From: Pedobacter antarcticus
Lineage (GTDB): Bacteria; Bacteroidota; Bacteroidia; Sphingobacteriales; Sphingobacteriaceae
Reading direction: 5' to 3'
Length of the DNA stretch: 64,000 nucleotides
Assembly (NCBI RefSeq): GCF_900112985.1
Contig: NZ_FONS01000001.1
Span: 865,730-929,729, forward strand
In this document: positions 52,980-61,036 of the stretch, piece by piece
How positions within the stretch are numbered: the stretch's first letter is position 1
How the letters are laid out: each line of letters starts with the position of its first letter
Position numbers and translations under genes: made by a program
Notes under the pieces: model-generated
Told to the model about the DNA's origin: nothing
Databases searched by the model: none
The model's input: the letters and a program-made list of their open reading frames with translations, nothing else

Positions 52980-54200
52980 ATGAGTAAGAAATATAAATTC
53001 GCAAAAGTCTATAAAGGAAAGAGCGGTGATGCTTCTGAAAAATGGTTTGTTTTCTATTCCTTCATTAACCCATCTACCCTGAGATTTGAACGTATTAAAG
53101 TTTACGAAGGCATTAATGAAATCAAAGATCTTCAAACAAAAGAAAAATTTGGAGAGGAGCTTATTTCAGAAATCAATAAGTCTCTGAAAGCCGGATACAA
53201 CCCCTTCGAAACAGATGAATCGAGTGAAGTAATTATAAAGGAGGTTCAGGCAGAAATTGAAAGGGTAGAGAACCCTCCTTTTCCGCTGATTACTGAAGGC
53301 TTTATTGAATTTCTAAATGAAAAGCGGAGAAATGATCTGGCTAAGCCGACTATCCAATCATATGAAGGTAAGATCGGTATGTTCGAATATTATTTACTGG
53401 AAAACAAGATGGCTGACCTACGTGTGGACGCTATTGATTCGTTGTTCGTCAGTAACATGCTGGAATGGTTAAGGCCAGTACAGAAATGGAATCCTACAAC
53501 ATTTAACAATCATTTGAGTATGTGGGCTATGCTGATCAAATGGTTTGCTAAGAAGCCTCGATTTTGGGTAAACCCAGAAGTATTTGACCTTGGAAAAGAC
53601 GGTGACATACAGTTCAAGAATTCTAGCCCAATGAAGCATCAATATTTTGGGGATCCTGTAGGCCCCAGGGTCAGGGAAGAATTAAAAAAGTTCCCAAAAT
53701 TGGAGCAATTCTGTATGTTTATTTATTTCAGCTGCATGCGTCCTGACGAGATCCGGAACCTAAAAATTGAAAATGTAGATATGGCAGGACGTTACATTAA
53801 AATAGTGGGTAAGACCAAAAGTAGAACTGTCCCAATATGCGATGAACTATTTGATATTTTAAACAGCCTGAACATTGACAAGCATCCGCTTAATTATTAT
53901 GTGATAGGTAAGGAAGGTGAAGTGTCTCCACATATGCACAGTGAAAACTGGTACACAAAAACATTCAGGGAAGAGATCAGAAAGCCACTTGGCATATCTG
54001 AAAACTTTAGTCCTTATGGCTGGAAGCACACGCGAGTTGTGGATCTTCTAAATGCAAAATACAGTGATGCTGAAGTAATGAACCTTACCGGTCATAGAGA
54101 TACGGCTGGTTACGATAAATATAAACGTGACCTAATTGGACATTTGGAAACTAGGCTACGAGGAAAGACGATTGGCTGGTCCAGAAATAAAACTGAATAA
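52980..54200 (+). CDS. Tyrosine recombinase (phage integrase)
   Basis: This 406-residue integrase has an N-terminal SAM-like core-binding domain and a catalytic domain with an Arg in CMRPDEIRNLK, the usual Lys in GKTKSRTVP, the Bacteroidota-type YGWKHTRVV box (Lys replaces Arg of HxxR) and LTGHRDTAGYDKY, with His and the putative Tyr nucleophile. ATG 52980 was chosen because the longer frame would begin inside the tRNA. It lies 93 bases after the tRNA, in the same direction, and converges on the lysis cassette at the hairpin 54202-54228. Confidence 0.93.
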   Translation: MSKKYKFAKVYKGKSGDASEKWFVFYSFINPSTLRFERIKVYEGINEIKDLQTKEKFGEELISEINKSLKAGYNPFETDESSEVIIKEVQAEIERVENPPFPLITEGFIEFLNEKRRNDLAKPTIQSYEGKIGMFEYYLLENKMADLRVDAIDSLFVSNMLEWLRPVQKWNPTTFNNHLSMWAMLIKWFAKKPRFWVNPEVFDLGKDGDIQFKNSSPMKHQYFGDPVGPRVREELKKFPKLEQFCMFIYFSCMRPDEIRNLKIENVDMAGRYIKIVGKTKSRTVPICDELFDILNSLNIDKHPLNYYVIGKEGEVSPHMHSENWYTKTFREEIRKPLGISENFSPYGWKHTRVVDLLNAKYSDAEVMNLTGHRDTAGYDKYKRDLIGHLETRLRGKTIGWSRNKTE

Positions 54201-54201
54201 T

Positions 54202-54228
54202 AAGATATCCCTGATGCAGGGATATCTT
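54202..54228. terminator. Hairpin between the integrase and lysis genes
   Basis: AAGATATCCCT (54202-54212) pairs perfectly with AGGGATATCTT (54218-54228) around 5 bases. T-rich flanks are weak on both sides, so it is a probable bidirectional terminator. Confidence 0.7.
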
Positions 54229-54231
54229 CTA

Positions 54232-55026
54232 TTAAAATCCAACTAGCCTAATCGACGCGCCGGCGCCGAACATCCAACCCTTCATACTCGGATAATACTG
54301 ATAATCTCCACTTAAATCGACTCTACCGAGCTTGATGTTTATTCCTGGACCTGATCCTGCTCCAATAACTTTGTTGTAAGTACTTTTCAAGTGTGCTTCA
54401 GCATTGAAAGAAACAGGTTTACGATCAAATCCAACGTAATTGACATGATCAACTTTGAAATATGGGTTATCGGAGGTTATTGATAATAAAGTCCGCTCTC
54501 TGCCCAATAACCATTTTTTCTTAAATCCCTGTGACGCAGTCAAATTAAGTGACCCTAAAAAGTCTGCTCTTGCTGAGCTAGTTGAATCATATGGTGGTGT
54601 AAATATCAAATTTAAACCATTTCCATTGTAGGTATAGTACTTTCTTTTCAGGGAATCTAGCTGTTCAACTAGCTGCAGATTACGCGCACTTATCGAGGCA
54701 TTGATTACAAGAACCTCTTTCAACTGTTTATTCCGGATATCCAATGCCATGGCTGCAGTATCTATCACACCCTTCGAATCAGTATCGAATCCCTCATTCT
54801 TACTGGAAGCATGATTTTTGGTAATGTCAAAAATTACATTTTCTATCCCTTTAGCGTCCACTGCTCTACTGATTGCTTTAGCCTCGGTTAGAACTTGCTT
54901 AGCTTGTTTTTCTTTTGATTTTTCAAATGATGACACCCTTTCTTTTTCTTGAAAGAGATACACCAATGCAACCGTTAGCCCGATGGCCAAGGCAGCGATG
55001 ATAAGATAGAATTTTAAATTTTTCAT
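54232..55026 (-). CDS. Membrane-anchored lysis-cassette protein of unknown function
   Basis: This 264-residue protein has an N-terminal membrane segment (about 6-25), a charged helical stretch with likely coiled coil (to about 130), then a beta-rich C-terminal region ending GAGASIRLVGF. The terminal Phe after alternating hydrophobic residues resembles an outer-membrane beta-strand signature. With the muramidase and a small TM protein upstream, it could be part of a lysis system, possibly bridging inner and outer membranes. No family is recognised. It starts 2 bases after the preceding gene. Confidence 0.55.
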   Translation of the reverse strand: MKNLKFYLIIAALAIGLTVALVYLFQEKERVSSFEKSKEKQAKQVLTEAKAISRAVDAKGIENVIFDITKNHASSKNEGFDTDSKGVIDTAAMALDIRNKQLKEVLVINASISARNLQLVEQLDSLKRKYYTYNGNGLNLIFTPPYDSTSSARADFLGSLNLTASQGFKKKWLLGRERTLLSITSDNPYFKVDHVNYVGFDRKPVSFNAEAHLKSTYNKVIGAGSGPGINIKLGRVDLSGDYQYYPSMKGWMFGAGASIRLVGF

Positions 55027-55027
55027 A

Positions 55028-55333
55028 TTATTTACCTCCGATTACTTTATTGGCTTTGGTCGCCAGCTTTTGCCTAATGGTACTATCCATTTCTTTTTTT
55101 TCGATTGCTTGTTGAATGTTGATACCTCTACTGATTAGAAGAGCGTTTGTCAGGGCGTCTTTATCAGACCGGTACTGAGTATTTTCAAACCTTAATCGCT
55201 TTACCTCATCCTCGCAATCTGGTTTGTCGAGTAGTAAGATTAAAAGGAATACACAGACAGAAAACAATGATACAGATGTTACCGCCCATGGGTACTTATT
55301 CATTTTCTCAGCAGTGGGTATTTTTAGAGTCAT
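55028..55333 (-). CDS. Small membrane protein in the lysis cassette (holin- or spanin-like)
   Basis: This 101-residue protein has one hydrophobic segment (about 17-36, SLFSVCVFLLILLL), then a charged helical tail. ATG 55333 lies one base after the muramidase stop. One membrane segment with a coiled tail fits a spanin or holin-like role, but size and position are the only support. No family is recognised. Confidence 0.6.
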   Translation of the reverse strand: MTLKIPTAEKMNKYPWAVTSVSLFSVCVFLLILLLDKPDCEDEVKRLRFENTQYRSDKDALTNALLISRGINIQQAIEKKEMDSTIRQKLATKANKVIGGK

Positions 55334-55334
55334 G

Positions 55335-55961
55335 CTATGCTGCTGCTTTAAAATGGTTATAATACTTAAACATGGTTTTATCGTATGGCTCACGATCTAA
55401 TTTGATTGCTAGCTCTTTATAATATAATCCATTATAATACTTAGCTATTAGATCAAAATCAGATAATGTCAATTCTGGTTTCTGCATAATTTTAAGGAGT
55501 CTTGGATCGGTTTTGATGAAAAGTGCAATTAATACCACCTGGTTATACTCTCCCCTGTCGTTACTGTAAGTTTTACCATCCCAGCCTTTGGCGAAATCCC
55601 ACATTTCGTTTACAGTTTTGAATCCCAGCCTTGCATAATGATATCCCATCACTTGACCTGCGCCAATGGAAGTAGATTTCATTGCAGCAGCGGGAGATAA
55701 TTTATACGCATCATTGAATGCTTTCCACTCCACAGTTTGGTTCCCGACAGGATTATTTAACCAGACACTATTCTTATCAGACTTTTGCCAGTCCTTGTAT
55801 GTCTTTTTGAAATATGAAGGTTCGAATTGTATAATAATCTTTCCAGTTATCTCACTAAAACCTTGTGAATTGCTTTCTGCTTCTAAAAAGGATCTGAATG
55901 CTGCAGGATTGGCTTTTATTGTTGCTGCAATCTTATCAATCTGTACTCTTGTTAACTTCAT
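55335..55961 (-). CDS. N-acetylmuramidase family endolysin
   Basis: This 208-residue protein matches the DUF3380/N-acetylmuramidase pattern: Glu29 in AESNSQGF as the likely acid, FEPSYF, and SIGAGQVMG. It is expected to cleave the peptidoglycan glycan chain to release progeny. It has its own promoter (55980) and an upstream inverted repeat, so lysis genes are likely under separate control from the tail genes. There is no signal peptide, so a holin is needed for export. Confidence 0.85.
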   Translation of the reverse strand: MKLTRVQIDKIAATIKANPAAFRSFLEAESNSQGFSEITGKIIIQFEPSYFKKTYKDWQKSDKNSVWLNNPVGNQTVEWKAFNDAYKLSPAAAMKSTSIGAGQVMGYHYARLGFKTVNEMWDFAKGWDGKTYSNDRGEYNQVVLIALFIKTDPRLLKIMQKPELTLSDFDLIAKYYNGLYYKELAIKLDREPYDKTMFKYYNHFKAAA

Positions 55962-55979
55962 AATACAACTTGTGTATCA

Positions 55980-55987
55980 CAAATTTA
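55980..55987 (-). promoter_or_regulatory. -7 box of the lysis cassette
   Basis: The minus strand reads TAAATTTG, a full match, 18 bases before ATG 55961. An inverted repeat TTCACCA/TGGTGAA (56020-56041) lies upstream and could be an operator. Confidence 0.6.
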
Positions 55988-56019
55988 CCCCCATCATTCA
56001 CGGGTATAGTCGAGTTGAC

Positions 56020-56041
56020 TTCACCATGTACAGTTGGTGAA
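56020..56041. repeat. 7-bp inverted repeat upstream of the lysis promoter
   Basis: TTCACCA (56020-56026) and TGGTGAA (56035-56041) flank 8 bases, 33 bases upstream of the -7 box on the minus strand. Its position and symmetry suit a regulator-binding site, but binding is unproven. Confidence 0.45.
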
Positions 56042-56050
56042 ACATTAGGT

Positions 56051-56088
56051 AATCAGATCTGCAAAAGTCGAATTCCACAGATCTGATT
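56051..56088 (-). terminator. Hairpin between tail and lysis modules
   Basis: AATCAGATCTG (56051-56061) pairs perfectly with CAGATCTGATT (56078-56088) around 16 bases. It follows the small gene at 56095 and may end the tail transcript, though the minus-strand tail is not U-rich. Confidence 0.55.
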
Positions 56089-56094
56089 TTACAT

Positions 56095-56379
56095 TTATTC
56101 CTGGATAATAGAGTACCCTCTTACAATGTCGTTTAACTCATCATGAACAACTTTGATTAAGTTCATGTCTGGTTCGATTCCGTTAAAATTGAAGTTTGTA
56201 TTTGTGGGATTCTTTGCTGCCCTAAATGATCCCCGTTTATTTATCCCGTCAACTATAATTTCTGTTGTTAAATAAGTACCATCATGCTCATATGTGAATT
56301 TAAGATCCCAGTCACCTACAGTTAAAACGTCTACTGCTTTCTGATTTACACTTAAGCTTTTTCTTTTTGAAGTTGCCAT
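56095..56379 (-). CDS. Small phage protein of unknown function
   Basis: This 94-residue protein has a beta-strand-rich middle (LKFTYEHDGTYLTTEIIVDG) and no signal peptide. It starts 6 bases after the tail-tip gene stop and may be a chaperone or a tail accessory. No family is recognised. Confidence 0.6.
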   Translation of the reverse strand: MATSKRKSLSVNQKAVDVLTVGDWDLKFTYEHDGTYLTTEIIVDGINKRGSFRAAKNPTNTNFNFNGIEPDMNLIKVVHDELNDIVRGYSIIQE

Positions 56380-56384
56380 AATAT

Positions 56385-59300
56385 TTAGTTTGTTTTTAAA
56401 TTATCTATTTGTTGTTTTAATTCCTGGATAGCATTGATCAGTACTGGCACGAGGTCTGAAAGCGTGACAGCCAGCATATCTACCCCATCTATTTGATGAG
56501 CTGCTTCAGGAATTATATTCATTACCTGCTGTGCACTTAATCCGATATGTAAGCTATCGTCTTTACCTCTTGGATGCCCGTCTGGTAAATCATATTTAAA
56601 TCGTATTGTATCAAGCTTCATGACTTCTTTCAAGCCATAAGGTGATTTATTCACTTGTTTTTTATACCGCATGTCCGATACAGTACCGTGGGCAGCATAA
56701 ACCGCATAAGCATTAACCTCTGTATTTTCTCCATTTACACCTTTTCGCTCGATAAATGCATACCCATTTGAGCCATAAGCTCCGACTCGGCCATTGTAAG
56801 CACTATCACCATTTGAATCAGTTCCTGATTTAACAAATACATGGTCCGCATCTATAAAGAAGCCCCTTTTGACTAATACATCATCGGTTACCGTGTAAGT
56901 CGTACGAATACCTTGGTAATCAATTCTGGTACTACTCTGCCCAGCTAATATTTGTATGAATGGATTTGCTGCAGTGACATTGAGTTCTATCGAAGTTCCA
57001 CCATTCGAGCCAAAGAGATTACTAGAGCTAATATTCCATCCACCTATTCTACCCTGAGTGAAATTAAGGTTCATCCCTTGGATGTAACCTACATCAATGA
57101 TGTTCGATCGAATGTATAAAGCATCCAATAGGACCACATTCAACTTGCCTCCACTAAAAACCGATGTGCCATTGATGGCCATTTGCTCTACATCTTGGTA
57201 TGCCAGCGACCTCAATGAAGCTGTTAAATTATTATATGCCAATTGAGCCTGTTGACCGTACGCAGCTGCCGCATTTGCTTTTGCAGTTGCATCGGCTTTG
57301 GCTACATTTAAATTTATCAATGCCTGGTCAATGCGCGCCTGCTCCTCAGCAGTTACTTTGCCATCAGCATATGCTTCCGCTATTAATCTTTGAGCTGCAG
57401 CTTCAGAAGCTGCATAAAGATTGGAAGAGCTGATTGCATCTATACGGGCCTGATTAGCTCTCGATTGTGCGTCAGTGGACGCAGAACTTATAATTTGTGT
57501 CCTGGCAATTGCTATCTGCGCATTTGCGTAGTCGACGCCGGCTAGCCTGGCAATTTCAATCTCATTCCGCGCCGCCTGCAAATTGGCCGCTGCCTGATCA
57601 ATACGAGCCTGTTCTTCAGCAGTAATTTTTCCATCGGCGTAAGCATCAGTTAATGCTTTCAGATTCACATCCTGAGAATTCGCGTAATTCTTAGCACTTA
57701 GTTCTGCAGCTGCAGCTTTTGAAAGTGCATCGGCCGCTGCTGATACTTTTGCTGCTTCAACTTTTGATGTGGCATCTGCCTTTGCTTCGGCTAATTTTGT
57801 CACAGCATCTGCTATCGCCCGGGATTCCTCGACTGTGATTGCCGTTTTATTTGCAGTAGTCTGATTATCTACATCTACAAGGTCTTTGGTAACAGAGCCA
57901 TTTTTAAAGCTAATCTTCCCAAAGATCGTTGATGTCAGCAAATTGATAACCAGCTCGCCGGTGGGACTTTCTATTTTACCGGTCTTGATCCGGTTACCGT
58001 TAATACTGGTTATGCCATTGGAAAACTCAGAATCTCTCAACCCATTCAAAACCGGATATACTATGCCTGTTAGAAACATGTAAAATCCGGAAACGTCTTC
58101 TGGCAGAATCTGCGCTGTGGACAACACGAATGAGCCTACCTGCGAAGACTTGCTACATTTTGAATAAACATAATATCGCGAGGCCGGCAATAAATCAGAT
58201 TGCGTTAATGCCTGCATCTGCCATATTGTTCTGTTTCCTGGATTCGAAAATTCCATATGGATCAATTCGCCTGCGGATATGTTAATAGCATTTGGATTGC
58301 CCTGGTAATTATCGGTTATATAAACCCCGCTGAGCAAGAAATTCTGCGACCTGACACCGTATATGCCTAAAGCAGTAGTCAACACACCGACATTAAGTAA
58401 ATCCATATCAAACTTACCATCAGTATCGAAAATACTGGATTCCAGTACTCGAAGGTTTGCTGTGGCGCGTCTTGCCAGCTCAATACTCTTTCGATCTATC
58501 ACCTGTATATCCTGATGAGCTTGGAGCACATCAGCAAATAGCTTGGTCACCCGGTCAAACCGGATATCATTACCGATAATGGCAGTTAGGTCAAATGGAT
58601 CAACTAATGGATAGCTGATTTCGGTAAAACGCAGCATCTCTTCCACTTGAAGTTCTTCGTCATACATCTCTGTACGGTCACCACATCGCAAGCGAACATT
58701 ATTATCTCGTAAGAATTTCGGATCCGGTTTCACTCCATAGATCAACCGCTGTGTTTTGTTATCATTCAGATAAGCTAATGATTCAGCTTTCAGCTCATTT
58801 TCCCATTTCAATTTGTATGAATCTGGCATAATGATATCATAGAAGGTGAATGAATTGCCTAATTCCGGAAAGTTCAATTCGTTAGGTAATACATAGCCGT
58901 TCGTATCGGTATTCGGAATGATAGTAACCGTCCGTAAGGCATAGGAAAAGTCGGAAACTTCAAATTCAACACCGGTAAGCGGTCCGCTGAGAAAGCCTAC
59001 TTTGGCTTTCACTTCTGGTTGCAACTGTAGCATTAGATCAAAATCAATCGCAGGATCTGTTATCGTTGCGCCTGTTATTTTCCCATCCGCAGCTCGGATT
59101 AGTCGGGTTGCTTTTACACTTCCTAAAAACTTAGGGTAGATGTCCAGGTTCTCATATTTGCCCTCTTTTAATCGTTCGGTACCGGCGGTTACTCCCGGTG
59201 TTTCCACAAACCTTTCCTCGAATACGAGATTTTTTTCTACTCCACCACGGTAAGTTGCTTCAATATTACGAGTGCCACCTATTCCATAAACCCTATTGAC

Positions 59301-59912
59301 AACGTTTTTAGATTCGTCAGATGCTCTCGATATTTGGTGTAATCCTTTCCCTCTACCATACTCCAGCTGTAGGCCGGTATCTCTACCAATGGTTTTAACC
59401 ATGCGGATAGTTTTACCGGTCACTTTCCATTCCAGGCCAAAAGCTTCTGCAATATTATCAAGCGATGCGCGAACATAAGTCCAATCATACTCCAGTAGCT
59501 TTTCCGGGGTAATATCTACCTCGCCGATTTGCCAGCCAGATCCGCCCCGGTTAGCACTATCTATAACCAGCTGCAGGTGATCACGCGCGCTTCCATGGTA
59601 AGGGAATATTGCAACATTCCCACGCATGACGAAAGTGTCCAGTAAATCATAAAATAATGCTTCAAACGTGAACTCATATTTTTTGGATAATGATTCACTG
59701 GATTTACTGATTTTGGGAAGCTTGTTGATTTTATAGACCTGCTCTTCATGCAGGATGTAATCACCCTCCAATAAGTCCAGAGCTTGTTGAGCTGAAACCG
59801 GACAAGCTACAAGATCTGTCCCGGGAAGCTTTTCAGAGTAAACAGTATTTTGATCGATGTCAATCTTAGTTAACAGCTCCTCTCCCCTATATACTATTAA
59901 TTCATTGTTCAT
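56385..59912 (-). CDS. Phage tail-tip/baseplate protein with coiled-coil repeats and S74 chaperone
   Basis: This 1175-residue protein has an N-terminal half resembling tail-tip or gp44/Prophage-tail endopeptidase-type proteins. A middle alanine-rich coiled coil has two repeats of 90 residues (each with YADGK[IV]TAEEQARIDQA), and a C-terminal S74 intramolecular chaperone domain contains SDMRYKK (Ser1079 as likely autocleavage nucleophile) and HIGLSAQQVMNIIPE. Such chaperones help trimeric tail fibres fold and then cleave off. ATG 59912 overlaps the upstream stop (ATGA) and is chosen over GTG 59918. Confidence 0.85.
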   Translation of the reverse strand: MNNELIVYRGEELLTKIDIDQNTVYSEKLPGTDLVACPVSAQQALDLLEGDYILHEEQVYKINKLPKISKSSESLSKKYEFTFEALFYDLLDTFVMRGNVAIFPYHGSARDHLQLVIDSANRGGSGWQIGEVDITPEKLLEYDWTYVRASLDNIAEAFGLEWKVTGKTIRMVKTIGRDTGLQLEYGRGKGLHQISRASDESKNVVNRVYGIGGTRNIEATYRGGVEKNLVFEERFVETPGVTAGTERLKEGKYENLDIYPKFLGSVKATRLIRAADGKITGATITDPAIDFDLMLQLQPEVKAKVGFLSGPLTGVEFEVSDFSYALRTVTIIPNTDTNGYVLPNELNFPELGNSFTFYDIIMPDSYKLKWENELKAESLAYLNDNKTQRLIYGVKPDPKFLRDNNVRLRCGDRTEMYDEELQVEEMLRFTEISYPLVDPFDLTAIIGNDIRFDRVTKLFADVLQAHQDIQVIDRKSIELARRATANLRVLESSIFDTDGKFDMDLLNVGVLTTALGIYGVRSQNFLLSGVYITDNYQGNPNAINISAGELIHMEFSNPGNRTIWQMQALTQSDLLPASRYYVYSKCSKSSQVGSFVLSTAQILPEDVSGFYMFLTGIVYPVLNGLRDSEFSNGITSINGNRIKTGKIESPTGELVINLLTSTIFGKISFKNGSVTKDLVDVDNQTTANKTAITVEESRAIADAVTKLAEAKADATSKVEAAKVSAAADALSKAAAAELSAKNYANSQDVNLKALTDAYADGKITAEEQARIDQAAANLQAARNEIEIARLAGVDYANAQIAIARTQIISSASTDAQSRANQARIDAISSSNLYAASEAAAQRLIAEAYADGKVTAEEQARIDQALINLNVAKADATAKANAAAAYGQQAQLAYNNLTASLRSLAYQDVEQMAINGTSVFSGGKLNVVLLDALYIRSNIIDVGYIQGMNLNFTQGRIGGWNISSSNLFGSNGGTSIELNVTAANPFIQILAGQSSTRIDYQGIRTTYTVTDDVLVKRGFFIDADHVFVKSGTDSNGDSAYNGRVGAYGSNGYAFIERKGVNGENTEVNAYAVYAAHGTVSDMRYKKQVNKSPYGLKEVMKLDTIRFKYDLPDGHPRGKDDSLHIGLSAQQVMNIIPEAAHQIDGVDMLAVTLSDLVPVLINAIQELKQQIDNLKTN

Positions 59913-61036
59913 GGCCACACTGTTTTTCGTTTTGTAATGTTGATGAGCTTGGTGGCAGGATTATATGCCAGGGCAAAATCTGATCGATCAATTTTTACTG
60001 AGGATATAGCAGCGGACGAGCTAATCACCAGAGATAAATCATGCCATGAAAGATTCTGGTTAGGCACATTGGTGTAATCCAATGTGACCACCATTTGGTT
60101 TCCTGATATTTTATCAGTTTTGTTCACATAGTTTCTGAGATGTGTATATTCCAAGAATTCGCGAAGACTACCAAACATCACCGAATTACCAGCTTTCGTC
60201 ACGACGCTATCAATCCAGGCATTAAAATTTGTCTTCTGGGAGGCCTGATTTATCCCATGGGTGCCAATCTCAAAGAAGTTGAATTCATTCCCAGCAAAAA
60301 GCTCATTGATCAGTTCCCATTGACTGCCCGACATTGTCCAGTTATCGGTAAAACCACGTTTGATTGCAACATAAGGAGCTTTAGGAATATTTTCCAATTT
60401 GGCCTTTGGATTATATTCAGGGGTTGGTGGAAATGTATCAAACACACCTTCAGAAGACCCACCTATATAACCGTAATTGGCAGCTGCAGTATGAAATCCT
60501 GCCCAGGATGTGGGCACCACTAAGCAGTTCATCTTATATTTTTCTTTTTCAAGAATCATATCGTCCAGCTCTTTTATATTGCGGTCCCGGTCACTACCGT
60601 AATTGAAGTTACCTTCAGGCTCATGATAGTATGAGTGGTTCATGATATCCAGCCCCTTTAATATCATTGGCATCCGCTGTACATAAGATGCATTTTGACC
60701 AGGATAGTCCCCAATTTCAGCATCGTTAAACTGGTTGCGGCCATTCACCGCAAGTCCCATTGCATAGTTGCGTTGATTACCACAACCATCATTGTAAAAG
60801 GTACTTTGAAGTTTTTCGAAGGCATCAACAGCACTTATCGCAGCATCATCAAATTCCAGTGCAATACCTTTGGATTTATTAAACTTGAAAGTCGGTATCG
60901 TCGAATTTGCTATTCCAGGAGCACCTGCAAATGTTACGGTAATTTTCACTACCGATCCACCAGGTTCACCGGGATTTCCTGGATCAATTGGTCTAGGTAT
61001 ATTGATGATGTTTCTTCCTTTTAAAATGACTGTCAT
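59909..61036 (-). CDS. Polysaccharide-deacetylase-like tail-associated protein
   Basis: This 375-residue protein begins with a short N-terminus and a PGNPGEPGG linker. A NodB-like region follows: EFDD (Asp63, Asp64) and NHSYYH (His134, His138) match the first two metal motifs of polysaccharide deacetylases, and EIGTHG resembles a later motif. The C-terminal strand-rich part ends in a short basic tail. Location in the tail operon suggests it is on the particle and acts on a capsular or O-antigen polysaccharide. Catalysis is an inference from motifs. It is linked to neighbours by a TAATG and an ATGA junction. Confidence 0.6.
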   Translation of the reverse strand: MTVILKGRNIINIPRPIDPGNPGEPGGSVVKITVTFAGAPGIANSTIPTFKFNKSKGIALEFDDAAISAVDAFEKLQSTFYNDGCGNQRNYAMGLAVNGRNQFNDAEIGDYPGQNASYVQRMPMILKGLDIMNHSYYHEPEGNFNYGSDRDRNIKELDDMILEKEKYKMNCLVVPTSWAGFHTAAANYGYIGGSSEGVFDTFPPTPEYNPKAKLENIPKAPYVAIKRGFTDNWTMSGSQWELINELFAGNEFNFFEIGTHGINQASQKTNFNAWIDSVVTKAGNSVMFGSLREFLEYTHLRNYVNKTDKISGNQMVVTLDYTNVPNQNLSWHDLSLVISSSAAISSVKIDRSDFALAYNPATKLINITKRKTVWP

